Under the pieces are notes generated by a model that was not told where the DNA came from, ran no database searches, and was given only the letters and a program-made list of their open reading frames with translations. A DNA stretch of 18,223 nucleotides from Penaeus vannamei (Eukaryota > Arthropoda > Malacostraca > Decapoda > Penaeidae), in NCBI RefSeq assembly GCF_042767895.1, contig NC_091570.1, positions 26,045,319 through 26,063,541 on the forward strand, written 5' to 3'. Below, piece by piece: positions 7,796-18,005 of the stretch; the stretch's first letter is position 1; every line of letters begins with the position of its first letter. The position numbers and the translations under genes are program-made.

Positions 7796-8644
7796 TCAGA
7801 GAATTCCTTTAAAATCACTTAAATCATCAACCTGACTTTCAGATAATTCACTTCCTATGTTGATATTGTTATCACTATCAATTTCAAAATAAACAGGTTT
7901 ACAATTGTTGTTACAGTTATCCTCATCTTCAACTACACAAACTTGAACAGTTTCCCTTTTACTTTCAAGGCCATCGCGACGGAAATACTTCTTTAACATG
8001 TTTATGTGAAACAGCTTATTCTTTCCGCGAACTCTAATAACAGTCAACACCATTCCCTTTGCATTCAACTACGGAATAAGGACCAAGCCACTGCATAACC
8101 AATTTGTTACTGCTTGAAGGCAATAACACCAATACATCATCACCCGAGTTTAATTTACGAGGCTTAGCTTTGAGGTCATAATATGCCTTATAATTACGAC
8201 TGCTTATTTCAGCTTGCTCTGCCGCTAATCTAGCAGTCTCTTCTAAACGCGAGCGAAGATCTAAAACGTATTGGTATGTAGTTTTGACTTCACTATCAGT
8301 GCTATCGTTTGTCCATAGTTCGTGTAGAATTGTTAAAGGACCGCGAACTTGTCGGCCATAGAGCAGTTCAAAGGGGGAAAACTTAAGGCTGTCATTAGGA
8401 ATCTCCCTAAATGCGAACAGTGCAGCGGGTATAAAGCGATCCCAGGCTCTCGGATGATCGGCACAAAGCTTTTTAATCATTGATTTTAATACCCCATTTA
8501 ATCTTTCAACTGCACCGTTACACGAGGCGTGGTAGGGACTCGTGTACAAGGCTTTTACTGAAAGTAATCTATGAATTTCACTCATCAGATCAGACTTGAA
8601 TTGAGACCCTCGATATACCGACTCTCGAGAATATTTCCACTAAA
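7796..8644 (-). pseudogene. Integrase, second half of catalytic core and C-terminal domain
   Basis: Integrase inserts the cDNA copy into the genome. The minus strand starts after the hairpin with YSRESVYRGSQF. In the family an Asp precedes RGxQF, but here the residue is Tyr. A frameshift follows, then SEIHRLLSVKALYTSPYHAS and CNGAVERLNG, which carries the core Glu. Typical core-end blocks come next (RAWDRFIPAALFAFREIP, FSPFELLYGRQVRGPL), then the GPY/F module as WLGPYSVVE. A second frameshift near 8040 leads to RVRGKNKLFHINMLKKYF, the usual end of gypsy integrase. An acidic linker (about 7960-7800) runs on to DDLSDF and, one frameshift later, directly into the RT leader. The zinc-binding domain and first catalytic Asp are absent from this strand. 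This part lies in the spacer and is present only once. Confidence 0.9.
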
Positions 8645-8676
8645 CTTTTACATTTTCGCCAGCGAAAATGTAAAAG
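8645..8676. repeat. Near-perfect hairpin at an inversion junction
   Basis: Fifteen-base arms (cttttacattttcgc and its reverse complement) flank a 2-base centre, ca. To the left, coding sense is on - (integrase second half); to the right, it is on + (integrase first part). The hairpin is therefore the switch point between strands, not a terminator. Confidence 0.9.
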
Positions 8677-8839
8677 CAAAATCTAGAACTGTGAAATATG
8701 AACTTGTTAATGATCTCATCTATAGGATATGTTTAAAAAGTAAACATAATTATGAAATCGGAAGCAAGCAACTGGTGATTCCCGAAAAGTATCGGATTCA
8801 CGTACTGAATCTCGCTCACGATTCCCTTACAGCTGGTAA
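8662..8839 (+). pseudogene. Integrase N-terminal (zinc-binding) fragment, fused to RT
   Basis: The plus-strand frame reads SENVKAKSRTVKYELVNDL, IYRICLKSKH, then KQLVIPEKYRIHVLNLAHDS and LTAGK. The pattern LVIPEKYRxxVLxLAHDSLxAG opens the HHCC zinc-binding domain of Ty3/gypsy integrases. The first His is present, but the fragment ends at the palindrome edge, where AAG replaces the expected second His, so both Cys and the start of the catalytic core are gone. The open frame technically runs 8571-8888; its first 90 bases are antisense to the other integrase half and the last 48 are out-of-frame RT. The upstream partner of this fragment is probably the LESLRDKV stretch after protease at 5663-5700. 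Confidence 0.82.
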
Positions 8840-9681
8840 GTCAGAAACAGTACCCGATCCCAAACAGTCTAGTGAAAGAATTCAATAAGGAAGTGGATAA
8901 GATGTTCGAAATGAATATAATTGAACCCTCAACCTCTCCGTACTGTTCACCCGTTGTCATGGTGAAGAAGAGTGATGGAACTTGGAGAGTGTGCATTGAC
9001 TTTTGAGGCATAAATGATGCTAGTGAATTTGAAGCAGAACCTAAGCCAACTACTGACTCAGCTTTGGGGAATTTTGTCACTGATATATATTTCAGTGAAA
9101 TCAATCTTTGCCGTGGATACTGGCAAATACCACTGTCTAATGAATCGAAAATATATACCGCATTTGCAACCCACAGAGGTCTTATGATGTTCAGAGTAAT
9201 GCCTTTTGGTCTTAAAACAGCGTGTGCCACCTTCATTAGGCTTATGAGGAAAGTGTTGTTAGGTCTTGCAAATACTGACTGCTACTTTGACAATATTGTT
9301 GTACATAAAACTTATTGGTCAGATCACCTACAGGACCTGAAAGATCTTCTGTTGAGACTGCGCATGCATGGGTTGACTGCCAGCGTCAGTAAGTGTTTTG
9401 GGGATTCTCCAAAATCAGATATCTAGGCTTCTTATTGGGTAATAATTGTATAACGCCTCTTGAAGATAAAATAAATGCAATTCAATTAATGCCTTTACCT
9501 GTAAATAAAAAACAGTTAAGATCTTTCATTGGTACGGTAGGTTATTATCGTAAATTTGTAAAGAATTTTGCTAGTACTGCTGCACCCTTGAATGACCTGC
9601 TAAAGAAGCATAGCAGTAAGAAATTGCAATGGAGTGATGACAAAACTGAGAGCTTCAATAAATTAAAACTCTTTAATGTCA
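8840..9681 (+). pseudogene. Reverse transcriptase, right copy, inactivated
   Basis: Same sequence as the left copy on the other strand, with its first 25 or so codons replaced at the fusion to integrase. The first RT residues read QKQYPIPNSL where the left copy has QKPYPIPNSL. It shares the TGA (9004-9006), EINLC, YFDN and the frameshift near 9400 with the left copy. One further silent-looking arm difference is PVVMVKK here against PVIMVKK on the left (8956). Shared lesions mean both copies descend from one already dead RT. Confidence 0.92.
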
Positions 9682-10084
9682 AAACCAATCTTGTGTTTAC
9701 CTGATGAATCTAAGACATTTTATCTTAGAAGTGATGCCTCCGATCTTGGACTCGGAGGCATCCGATGTAGATGGAGTGAAAATGCCAATTGCATATGCTA
9801 GCAGAAAATTGCTAGACAGGGAGAAAAACTATGCTACTATTGAGGAGGAGTGTCTAAGTATTGTATGGGCCATTCATAAGTTCAAGCTGTATTTGTATGG
9901 AAAGGAATTCATTATCCAGACGGATCAAAGGCCTCTTGTTTATTTGAGAAACATGAAAAATACTAACGGCAGACTGATGCGTTGGGCACTCGCACTTCAG
10001 TGTTACACATACAGCATTGACTACATAAAGGGTAGCGAAAATGTTGGCGCGGATGTACTCAGCCGCTGTCCTCTCAATGAATGA
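9672..10084 (+). pseudogene. RNase H domain, right copy
   Basis: Identical in protein terms to the left copy: SDASDLGLGG in one frame, then after the hairpin at 9733-9762 the long frame through YASRKLLDREKNYATIEEE and ADVLSRCP to a stop at 10082-10084. No difference between the arms was noticed here. Confidence 0.9.
9733..9762. repeat. Small hairpin in RNase H, right copy
   Basis: Mirror copy of 6799-6828: gatgcctccga, 8-base loop, tcggaggcatc. Confidence 0.75.
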
Positions 10085-10141
10085 ATTAGTCCAATCATAG
10101 AGTAAAATTATTAATTTTATCTTAAATGGGGGTTATTGTCC
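10085..10141 (+). other. Post-RNase H tract, right copy
   Basis: aaatggggg at 10124-10132 is the candidate polypurine tract, and TGTCC at 10137 the candidate first bases of the lost 3' LTR, cut off by the gag repeat that begins at 10142. Confidence 0.4.
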
Positions 10142-10198
10142 AGATAGCTATTTGCAGCGGTTTGAACGTTTGGCCGAGTTACACGGGTGGAAGGTTGA
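10142..10198 (+). repeat. 57-bp inverted repeat, right-arm copy 2
   Basis: Mirror of 6363-6419; pairs with 10899-10955 within this arm. Confidence 0.93.
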
Positions 10199-10391
10199 AG
10201 ATTACCATGTTTACCTGGGTACTTGTTTGCGGGGTCAGGCACTTAAGGTTTACATCTCTCTGCCAGATGACATCATTAAAGATTATTCTCGCTTAAAGGA
10301 AGCTTTATTAAGGGACTATTCTGTAGACGCAGATTCTTATCGCCGTAAATTTCGGGAGAGCAGATGCAAAGATAAGGAGAACAACTATTAA
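10142..10391 (+). pseudogene. gag: Gag capsid, central part, right copy
   Basis: Plus-strand copy of 6170-6419, starting with the 57-bp repeat (10142-10198) and ending at a stop after FRESRCKDKENNY. The internal gag deletion and frameshift are the same as on the left. Confidence 0.83.
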
Positions 10392-10918
10392 ATAACTGCG
10401 GTACTGATCTACATGTATTTCTGAAGGAGAGAGGCTGTGAAACTGCGGTGGAAATGGCAGAAGCCGCCGAAAGGTACCGTAGTGCACACGGATATCGCGG
10501 AAGTAAATTTTCAAGGTCAGTGTCAAAACAACCAACACTACCTGTTGAAATTGAAATTCAGTGCCATGGATGTGGAAAGTCGGGTCATATCAGGCCTAAC
10601 TGCCCTAACAACCCAAAGAATTTTAAACCTAAGTATGAATCTAAAGTAAATTTTGTTTTCCAATCTGAAGTCAAACCTCAGAATACAGTGATTGATGCTA
10701 AGGGAACATTATTTGATAAATCTGCAGAAATATTTCTTGACACGGGATGTTCTTCCGTGATTGTGAACGAGAAGTTGGTGCCTTCAAGATTCAAATTAGG
10801 GCCTTTAGTCAAAGTATATGATTATCTTGGCATACCAAATTCCTTCCTAAAAGATGAACCACAAAACTGCCAAAGTCTAGAATCCTTAAGGGACAAAGTC
10901 AACCTTCCACCCGTGTAA
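10392..10918 (+). pseudogene. Gag zinc knuckle and truncated protease, right copy
   Basis: Plus-strand copy of 5643-6169. CHGCGKSGHIRPNC is at about 10559-10600 and FLDTGCSSVIV at about 10733-10765; the protease breaks off in the same place. The true element sequence ends at 10898, after which the frame runs into antisense gag. Confidence 0.82.
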
Positions 10919-11239
10919 CTCGGCCAAACGTTCAAACCGCTGCAAATAGCTATCTAGGTCGTCCTGCCCGTCAGCAAAAGTAGGCAGTCTGAGTCCTTCA
11001 AACATAGGAGCATGAGGATTACTATGGTTACCATTAGGCCCTGACTGGATTTTAGCGAGTTCCAGTTCATGTGCTCGTCGCTTCTCAGCTTCAGCAAACT
11101 CTAATTCCATTTTCTTAACCTCTCGCTCGGCAGCGCGCTCTTCCCTCTCAGCCTGATGCTGTTTTTCAATCAGCTCGTGAGCAAGATCTCCACTCAAACC
11201 GAGTGATTGAGCCTTTTCTAAAATTTCTAATAATGACAT
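10899..11239 (-). pseudogene. gag: Gag N-terminal part, right copy
   Basis: Minus-strand copy of 5322-5662 with an identical predicted protein, including the coiled-coil segment and the capsid opening. Its 57-bp breakpoint repeat is 10899-10955. The start codon is at 11239. Confidence 0.85.
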
Positions 11240-12421
11240 TTTCTGAATTAGTGATATAATTAGCAGAAATCAATATTATACTAAACTCGTTGAAAGCTGA
11301 AGGCAAGTCAACACTTGAAAATCATTCAAAACTTTCAAGAGACGTGAAAGTACTTTACTTCCACTAGGCTACCCACGACTTCGATATAAGATCGACAGTC
11401 GATCGCCAAGTCAGCGGAACCAGCGCTTATTAATCATCACCAGCTGGCCCATAAAACCTGAACACAAATCTGAAGCGAAATACAGCTTCCAAGTTATCTG
11501 CTTGTAGGCACCATACACAATGAAAAACCTGATTGATCCATACACAATTTCAGGTACACTGTCACTACAAAGCAAATTACACAAATCAGTTTTCACCTCA
11601 CCTGCATCTCCCTTTTCACGAAAGCCCGAGTTTGCATGACTCATCAAACAGTTCACAGGACATCATCCTTATGGAAATCTAAAGACGTACAGAAATGATG
11701 GTACAATCTGCAAGATACGACAGAAACATAAAACACTGTAAATACGTAAATCCACCTCAATATCACTAAATAAAATGAGGATCCTACTCACTGCGCCACT
11801 TGTGGTAGGTTCTTTTAACAATCTCCACTTTTTTGATCCTTCATTTTCTTTAGCAATATCAAGGATGGGTAAAATAAACAGATTTTCATGAATGGCCATG
11901 TATTTACAGATTTAAACACACAAAAGAAACCACATTCTCTATAGTGGTCACTCCCTTTACACGAATTGTAGAAAACGGCCAATTGTCTTGTTTAGACCGG
12001 AGAGTGGGCGCTGTTACAGTGACTCTGTTTCATTCGTGTAGCTCGTTCTCATGTTGCCAGATACAATAAAAACTGAAAGAGATATGCAAAATAAATACTA
12101 TTTCAATATTTACAATACAAATAATATGATTGTATGAGTATACAAAAAAAATAAAGTTCCTACTAACGGAAGTTTCAGGACTCACGAGAATGCAGGTGAG
12201 CACCGTGCTCTACGGCAGGTGAGGGTGAAAAGGCACGCTTACTTTGCGTGATCCCTGACATAGCTTTGTTTTTGCCCCAGGGCGTTCGTGTAAACAAAAG
12301 GAAGATGCTTACATATTTCTTTTAAAACTCAAATAACCTTTTTATTTTTTTTATTATAATTATGTATACACACAGGTTACATGAAATCAATATGAATGAA
12401 TAACAGACCAATCCATGGACA
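11240..12421 (-). mobile_element. Probable LTR and leader, right copy
   Basis: Reverse complement of 4140-5321, with substitutions at 11460 and 11643. It ends CCATGGACA against the satellite, so the composite island has inverted rather than direct LTR-like ends. No gene is visible. The candidate primer-binding site is at 11391-11408. Confidence 0.55.
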
Positions 12422-12750
12422 TAATGATAATTTTGATAAATTACTGCAATAAAAGCAATAATTAACTCTTCTAATAATTTTTGTACTAATAATGACAATA
12501 GAAATAATTATAATATCATTATTATTGTTATGATAATGAGTATTATTGTCATAATTATTTCTAAAATTATTATTATTGTTATTATCATTATAAAAATGTT
12601 TATAATGAGGAAAAATGAGCAAAATAATCAATGTAACTGCAATAATGATCATGATAATAATGATAATCATGACGATAATGACTATAATGATGATAATGAT
12701 GATAATCATAAGAATAATGACAATAATGATGATAATGATGATAATAATAA

Positions 12751-12876
12751 TCATAGAGTCCATTTATAATGAAATAAAGGCTAAAACTAATAAAATCCCA
12801 AAAGTCGAAAAAACGGCAGAATCTAGCGTATTACAGCCTTTTGAGAGCAAGGTCGAAAAAAACTTTTTCCGCTTTT
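12751..12876 (+). repeat. Conserved satellite box R5
   Basis: Mirror of L5; gagtccatttataatgaaat lead-in, agtcgaaaaaacggcagaat, and a final ggtcgaaaaaaac. Confidence 0.84.
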
Positions 12877-13348
12877 AAATGATAATCATGATGATTTTAA
12901 CATTAATTCAGGTAATTATGATGATTTTCATGATAATTCCTTTATTATTAACAATAATGATGATAATGACAATAATAATAATAACAATAAAATGATAATC
13001 ATAATGATAATTTTGATAATTACTGCAATAATAGCAATAATTAACTCTATTCTAATAATTTTCATACTAATAATGACAATAGAAATAATCATAATATCAT
13101 TATTATTGTTATTATAATGAGTATAATTGTCATTATTATTTATAAAATTATTATTATTGTTATTGTCATTATAAAAATAGTTATAATGAAAATGACAGAA
13201 ATAATTAGCATAGTAATTATTATAACTGCAATAATGATAATGATAATAATGATAATCATGACGAAAATGACTATAATGATGATAATCATGACGAAAATGA
13301 CTGTAATGATGATAATCATAAGAATGACAATAATGATGATAATAATAA

Positions 13349-13477
13349 TCATAGAGTCCATTTATAATGAAATAAAGGCTAAAACTAATAAAATCCCCAA
13401 GGTCGAAAAACCAGCAAAATCTTGCGAATTACAGCCTTTTGAGAGAAAGGTAAAAAAAAAAAACCTTTTTCGCTTTT
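13349..13477 (+). repeat. Conserved satellite box R4 with a 12-A run
   Basis: Mirror of L4; the homopolymer (13452-13463) is one base shorter than in L4. Confidence 0.82.
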
Positions 13478-13973
13478 AAATGATAATTATGATGATTTTA
13501 ACATTATTTCAGGTAAATATGATGATTTTTATGATAATTCCTTTATTATTAACAATAATGATGATAATTATGATTATAATGACAATAATGATAATGATGA
13601 TAAACTGATAATTATCACGATAATTTTGATAATTACTACAATAATAGCAATAATTAACTCTATTCTAATAATTTTCATACTAATAATGGCAATAGAAATA
13701 TTAATAATATCATTATTATTGTTATTATAATGAGTATTATTGCCATTAATATTTCTAAAATTATCATTATTGTTATTATTATAAAAATAGTTATAATGAT
13801 GAAAAAGACTAATAATAATCATTATAACTGCAATTATGATAATGACAATAATGATAATCATGGCGATAATGACTATGATGATGATAATCATGACGATAAT
13901 GAGTATAATGATGATAGTCATAAGAATAATGATAATAATGATGATAATGATGATAATAATGATGATGACAAAA

Positions 13974-14079
13974 TGATATAAAGGCTAAAACTAATAAAAC
14001 CCCAAAAGTCGAAAACACGGCAAAATCTAGCGTATTACAGCCTTTTGAGAGAAAAGTCGAAAACACCCCCTTTTTTATT
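13974..14079 (+). repeat. Conserved satellite box R3, lead-in missing
   Basis: Mirror of L3; starts at atataaaggctaaaac without the usual lead-in. Confidence 0.82.
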
Positions 14080-14444
14080 TTAAATGATAATTATGATAAT
14101 TATAACTTTAATTCAGGTAATTATGATGATTTTCATGATAATTCCTTTATTGTTAACAATATTGATGATAATCACGATGATAATAACAATAATCATAATG
14201 ATGATAATAAGAAAATGATAATTATAATGACAATTTTGATAATTACTGAAATAATGGCAACAATTAACTCTATTCTAATAATTTTCATACTAATAATGAC
14301 AACAGAAATTTTAATAATATCATTATTATTGTTATTATAATGAGTATTATTGTCATTATTATTTCTAATAATCATGACGATAATGACTATAATGATGATA
14401 ATCATAAGAATAATGACAATAACGATGATGATAGTAATAATATT

Positions 14445-14621
14445 CATAGAGTCCATTTATAATGAAATAAAGGCTAAAACTAATAAAATCCCAAAAGTCG
14501 AAAAGACGGCAAAATCTAGCGAATTACAGCCTTTTAAGAGAAATGTCGAAAAACCCACTTTTTCACTTTTAAATGGTAATTATGATGAGAAAAAGGTCGA
14601 AAAGAACCTTTTTTCGCTTTT
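14445..14621 (+). repeat. Conserved satellite box R2, with an extra module
   Basis: Mirror of L2 with the doubled tail; differs from L2 at 14503. Confidence 0.82.
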
Positions 14622-14677
14622 AAATGATAATTATGATGATTTTAACATTAATTCAGGTAATTATGATAATTTTTATG

Positions 14678-15871
14678 ATAATTCCTTTATTATTAACAAT
14701 AATGATAATTAATGATGATAATGACAATAATAATAATGATAATAATAATAAAATGATAATAATAATGATAATTTTGAAAATTACTGCAATAATAGCAATA
14801 ATTAACTCTATTCCAATAATTTTCATACCAACAATGACAATAGAAATAATAATATCATTATTATTGTTATTATAAAGAGTACTATTGTCATTATTACTTC
14901 TAAAATTATCATTGATTATCATGATAATCCCATTAATAATGGCATTAATTAGGATAATTATGACATTAATTAAGATAATACATTAACTATGATAATTATA
15001 ATAAAAGGATAATTATATAGATAAGCTTGATTAATGCAATAATAGCAATAATCAACAATATTTTAATGATTTTCATGATAACAGCAATAATAATAAGGAT
15101 AATGATAATAAAGGTAATAATTGAAATAATCATAATATCGCCATTATTGTTATTATAATTATTATTATTGTTGTTATTATTTCTAAAATTATCAGTATTG
15201 CTTCTATCATTATAAAAATAGTTATAAAGAGGAAAATTACATTAATAATAAAGATAGTAACTATTATAATGATTATGATAATTCCTTTATTATTAACAAT
15301 AATGATAATTTATGATGATAATGACAATAATAATAATGATAATAATAATAAAATGATAATTATAATGATAATTTTGAAAATTACTGCAATAATAGCAATA
15401 ATTAACTCTATTCCAATAATTTTCATACTAACAATGACAATAGAAATAATAATATCATTATTATTGTTATTATAAAGAGTACTATTGTCATTATTCTAAA
15501 ATTATCATTGATTATCATGATAATCCCATTAATAATGGCATTAATTAGGATAATTATGACATTAATTAAGATAATTAATACATTAATTATGATAATTATA
15601 ATAAAAGGATAATTATATAGATAAGCTTAATTAATGCAATAATAGCAATAATCAACAATATTTTAATGATTTTCATGATAACAGCAATAATAATATGGAT
15701 AATGATAATAAAGGTAATAATTGAAATAATCATAATATCGCTATTATTGTTATTATAATTATTATTATTGTTGTTATTATTTCTAAAATTATCAGTATTG
15801 CTTCTATCATTATAAAAATAGTTATAAAGAGGAAAATTACATTAATAATAAAGATGGTAACTATTATAATG
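14678..15871. repeat. 600-bp tandem segmental duplication, right copy
   Basis: Mirror of 692-1885. The same small differences between the two units are present, so the duplication was copied as part of the arm. Confidence 0.85.
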
Positions 15872-15956
15872 ATTATATTAAGGGTAATTACGGCGATAAT
15901 GAATATAATGATGATAATGATGACATTAATGATGTTAATGATAATAATGATAATAA

Positions 15957-16086
15957 TCATAGAGCCCATCCATAATGAAAAAGAGACTCAAAGTTAAAAA
16001 ATCCTAAAGTCGAAAAAAACGGCGATATCTAGCGACATATAGCCTTTGAAGAGAATGGTCGAATAAAAAATCTTTTTCGTGTTTAA
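15957..16086 (+). repeat. Conserved satellite box R1
   Basis: Mirror of L1, identical over the stretch I compared base by base (16021-16082). It is the last element inside the near-identical palindrome. Confidence 0.85.
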
Positions 16087-16154
16087 GGGATAATTATGAT
16101 ATCTGCAATAATTTTGCTAATCATGATGATTTTCATGATAATCACATTAATAAT

Positions 16155-16259
16155 GACATTAATTAGGATAATTATGACATTAATTAGGATAATTATGATA
16201 TTAATTAGGATAATTATGACATGAATTAGGATAATTATGACATTAATTAGAATAATCAT
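16155..16259 (+). repeat. 21-bp minisatellite, five copies
   Basis: Copies run gacatt, gacatt, gatatt, gacatg, gacatt, the last with the variant end agaataatcat. It sits where the palindrome partner of 263-405 should be, but has two copies fewer and a different internal order. Confidence 0.92.
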
Positions 16260-16618
16260 ATTAAAAGGATCATTATAATGATAATTTGCGTAATTAATGC
16301 AATGATAGCAATAATCCTCAATATTCTAATGATTTTCATGATAATAACAATAACAATAAGGATAATGATAATAAAAGTAATAATTGAAATAATCATAATA
16401 TCACTATTATTTATATTATAATTATTATTGTTGTTAGTATTTCTAAAATCATCATTATATAATTATGAAAATAGATATAATGACGAAAATGACGCTAATA
16501 ATGAAGATAGTAACGATTATAATGGTTATATAAAGGGTAATTACGGCGATAATTACAATAATGATGAAAATGATGACATTAATGATATTAATGATAATAA
16601 TGATGTTAATAATTATAA

Positions 16619-16643
16619 AACCCATCCATAATGAAGAAAAGGC

Positions 16644-16676
<33 letters not shown>

Positions 16677-16750
16677 GTCGAAAAAAGGCGAAATTTAGCG
16701 ACATGTATTTTGAGAGAATGGTCGAAAAACATCCTTTTTCGAGTTTAAGG
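16619..16750 (+). repeat. Conserved satellite box, outer unit 1
   Basis: cccatccataatgaagaaaa lead-in, a long A run, gtcgaaaaaaggcgaaattt, agcgacatgtattttgagag, then ggtcgaaaaac and tttaagggataattatg. Confidence 0.85.
16651..16676 (+). repeat. Homopolymer of 26 A
   Basis: It sits inside the conserved box at the position where other units have 4-8 A. It is too long to be trusted exactly in most sequencing data. Confidence 0.9.
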
Positions 16751-16816
16751 GATAATTATGATTTCTGCAATAATTTTGCTAATTATGATGTTTTTCATGA
16801 TAATCCCATTGATAAT

Positions 16817-16900
16817 GACAATAATTAGGATATTTATGACATTAATTAGGATAATTATGACATTAATTAGGATAATTATGACATCAATTAGGATAATTAT
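16817..16900 (+). repeat. 21-bp minisatellite, four copies
   Basis: gacaataattaggatatttat followed by two standard copies and one gacatcaatt copy. Confidence 0.92.
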
Positions 16901-17257
16901 AATAAAAGGATAATTATAATTATAATTTGCGTAAGTAATGCAATAATAGCAATAATCAACAATATTCTAATGCTTTTCATGATAACCAATAATAATAAGG
17001 ATACTGATAATAAAAGTAATTGAAATAATCATAATATCGGTATTATTGTTCTTATAATTATTACTATTGTTGTTATTATTTCTAGAATTATCATTATTGC
17101 TTCTATAATTATAAAAATAGTTATAATCAGGAAAATTATATTAATGAAGATAATAATTATTATAATGATTATGTTAAGGGTAATTACGGCGATAATGACT
17201 ATAATGATGATAATGATAACATTAATGATGTTAATGATAATAATGATAATAATCATA

Positions 17258-17390
17258 AAGCCCATCCATAATGAAAAAAAGACTAAAAGTTAAAAAAAAT
17301 CCCAAAAGTCGAAAAAAACGGCGATATCTAGCAACATAAAGCCTTTTCAGACAATGGTCGAATAAAAAATCTTTTTCGAGTTTAAGAGAT
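17258..17390 (+). repeat. Conserved satellite box, outer unit 2
   Basis: aagcccatccataatgaaaa lead-in, agtcgaaaaaaacggcgata, then tctagcaacataaagcctt and ggtcgaataaaaaatc. Its core is closest to L1/R1. Confidence 0.85.
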
Positions 17391-17456
17391 GATTATGATG
17401 ATTTCTGCAATAATTTTGCTAATCATGCTGATTTTCATTATAATCCCATTAACAAG

Positions 17457-17641
17457 GACATTATTTAGGATAATTATGACATTAGGATAATTATGACATT
17501 AATCTGGATAATTATGACATTAATTAGGATAATTATGACATTAATTAGGATAATTATGACTTTAATTAGGATAATTATGACATGAATTAGGATAATTATG
17601 ACATTTATTAGGATAATTATGACATTAACTAGGATAATTAT
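17457..17641 (+). repeat. 21-bp minisatellite, nine copies (one 17 bp)
   Basis: The longest array in the window. Copy 2 is the 17-bp form, and copies 6 and 7 (gacttt, gacatg) repeat the neighbour pair seen in the array at 263-405. Confidence 0.92.
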
Positions 17642-18005
17642 ATTAAAAGGATAATTATAATGATAATTTGCGTAATTAATGCAATAATAACAATAATCAA
17701 CAATATTCTAATGATTTTCATGATAATAACAATAATAATAAGGATATTGATAATAAAAGTAACAATTGAAATAATCATAATGTCACTACTATTGTTATTA
17801 TAATTATTAATATTGTTATTATTATTTCTGAAATTATCATTATTGCTTTTATAATTATAAAAATAGTTATAAAGAGGAAAAGGACATTAATAATGAAGAT
17901 AGTAACGATTATAATGATTATATAAAGGGTAATTACGGCGATAATGACTATAATGATGATAATGATGACATTAATGTTATTAATGATAATAATGATGTTA
18001 ATTAT

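Larger units (their letters stand above)
4140..12421. mobile_element. Inverted double, rearranged Ty3/gypsy-type LTR retrotransposon (dead)
   Basis: A non-satellite island whose two ends are the same sequence in opposite orientation: TGTCCATGG at 4140 and CCATGGACA ending at 12421. Inside are recognisable gag, CCHC zinc knuckle, aspartic protease, integrase, RT and RNase H pieces, most of them present twice. RT, RNase H and the integrase GPY/F module are of the Ty3/gypsy (metavirus) kind. The order gag-protease-integrase-RT-RNase H fits the Gmr1-like branch. Nothing is intact: there are stops, frameshifts, deletions, an inner inversion and lost catalytic residues. It sits in satellite on both sides. 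A target-site duplication cannot be tested, because both flanks are the two arms of one palindrome and therefore represent a single junction. Confidence 0.88.
8840..16089 (-). repeat. Right arm of the 7.25-kb palindrome
   Basis: Reverse-complement partner of 474-7721, two bases longer overall. It starts inside RT at the point where the first integrase fragment has been joined on. Its outer limit is set by the first mismatch cluster past 16089, just beyond a conserved satellite box; from there the sequence is only diverged satellite relative to the left side. Confidence 0.96.

Noticed and set aside
8645..8676. Hairpin as a transcription terminator
   Set aside because: There is no bacterial context and the hairpin lies within disrupted integrase coding at a strand switch.
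4140..12421. A DNA transposon or foldback element with terminal inverted repeats
   Set aside because: The inverted ends are parts of a palindrome that also includes thousands of bases of satellite, and the contents are gag and pol; no transposase is present.
4140..12421. Two independent retrotransposon insertions in opposite orientation
   Set aside because: They share nearly every lesion, the same inner inversion and the same flanking satellite, so one segment was duplicated.
17457..17641. Regular short repeats that could be taken for a CRISPR array
   Set aside because: The copies are head-to-tail with no unique spacers, and the DNA is eukaryotic satellite.
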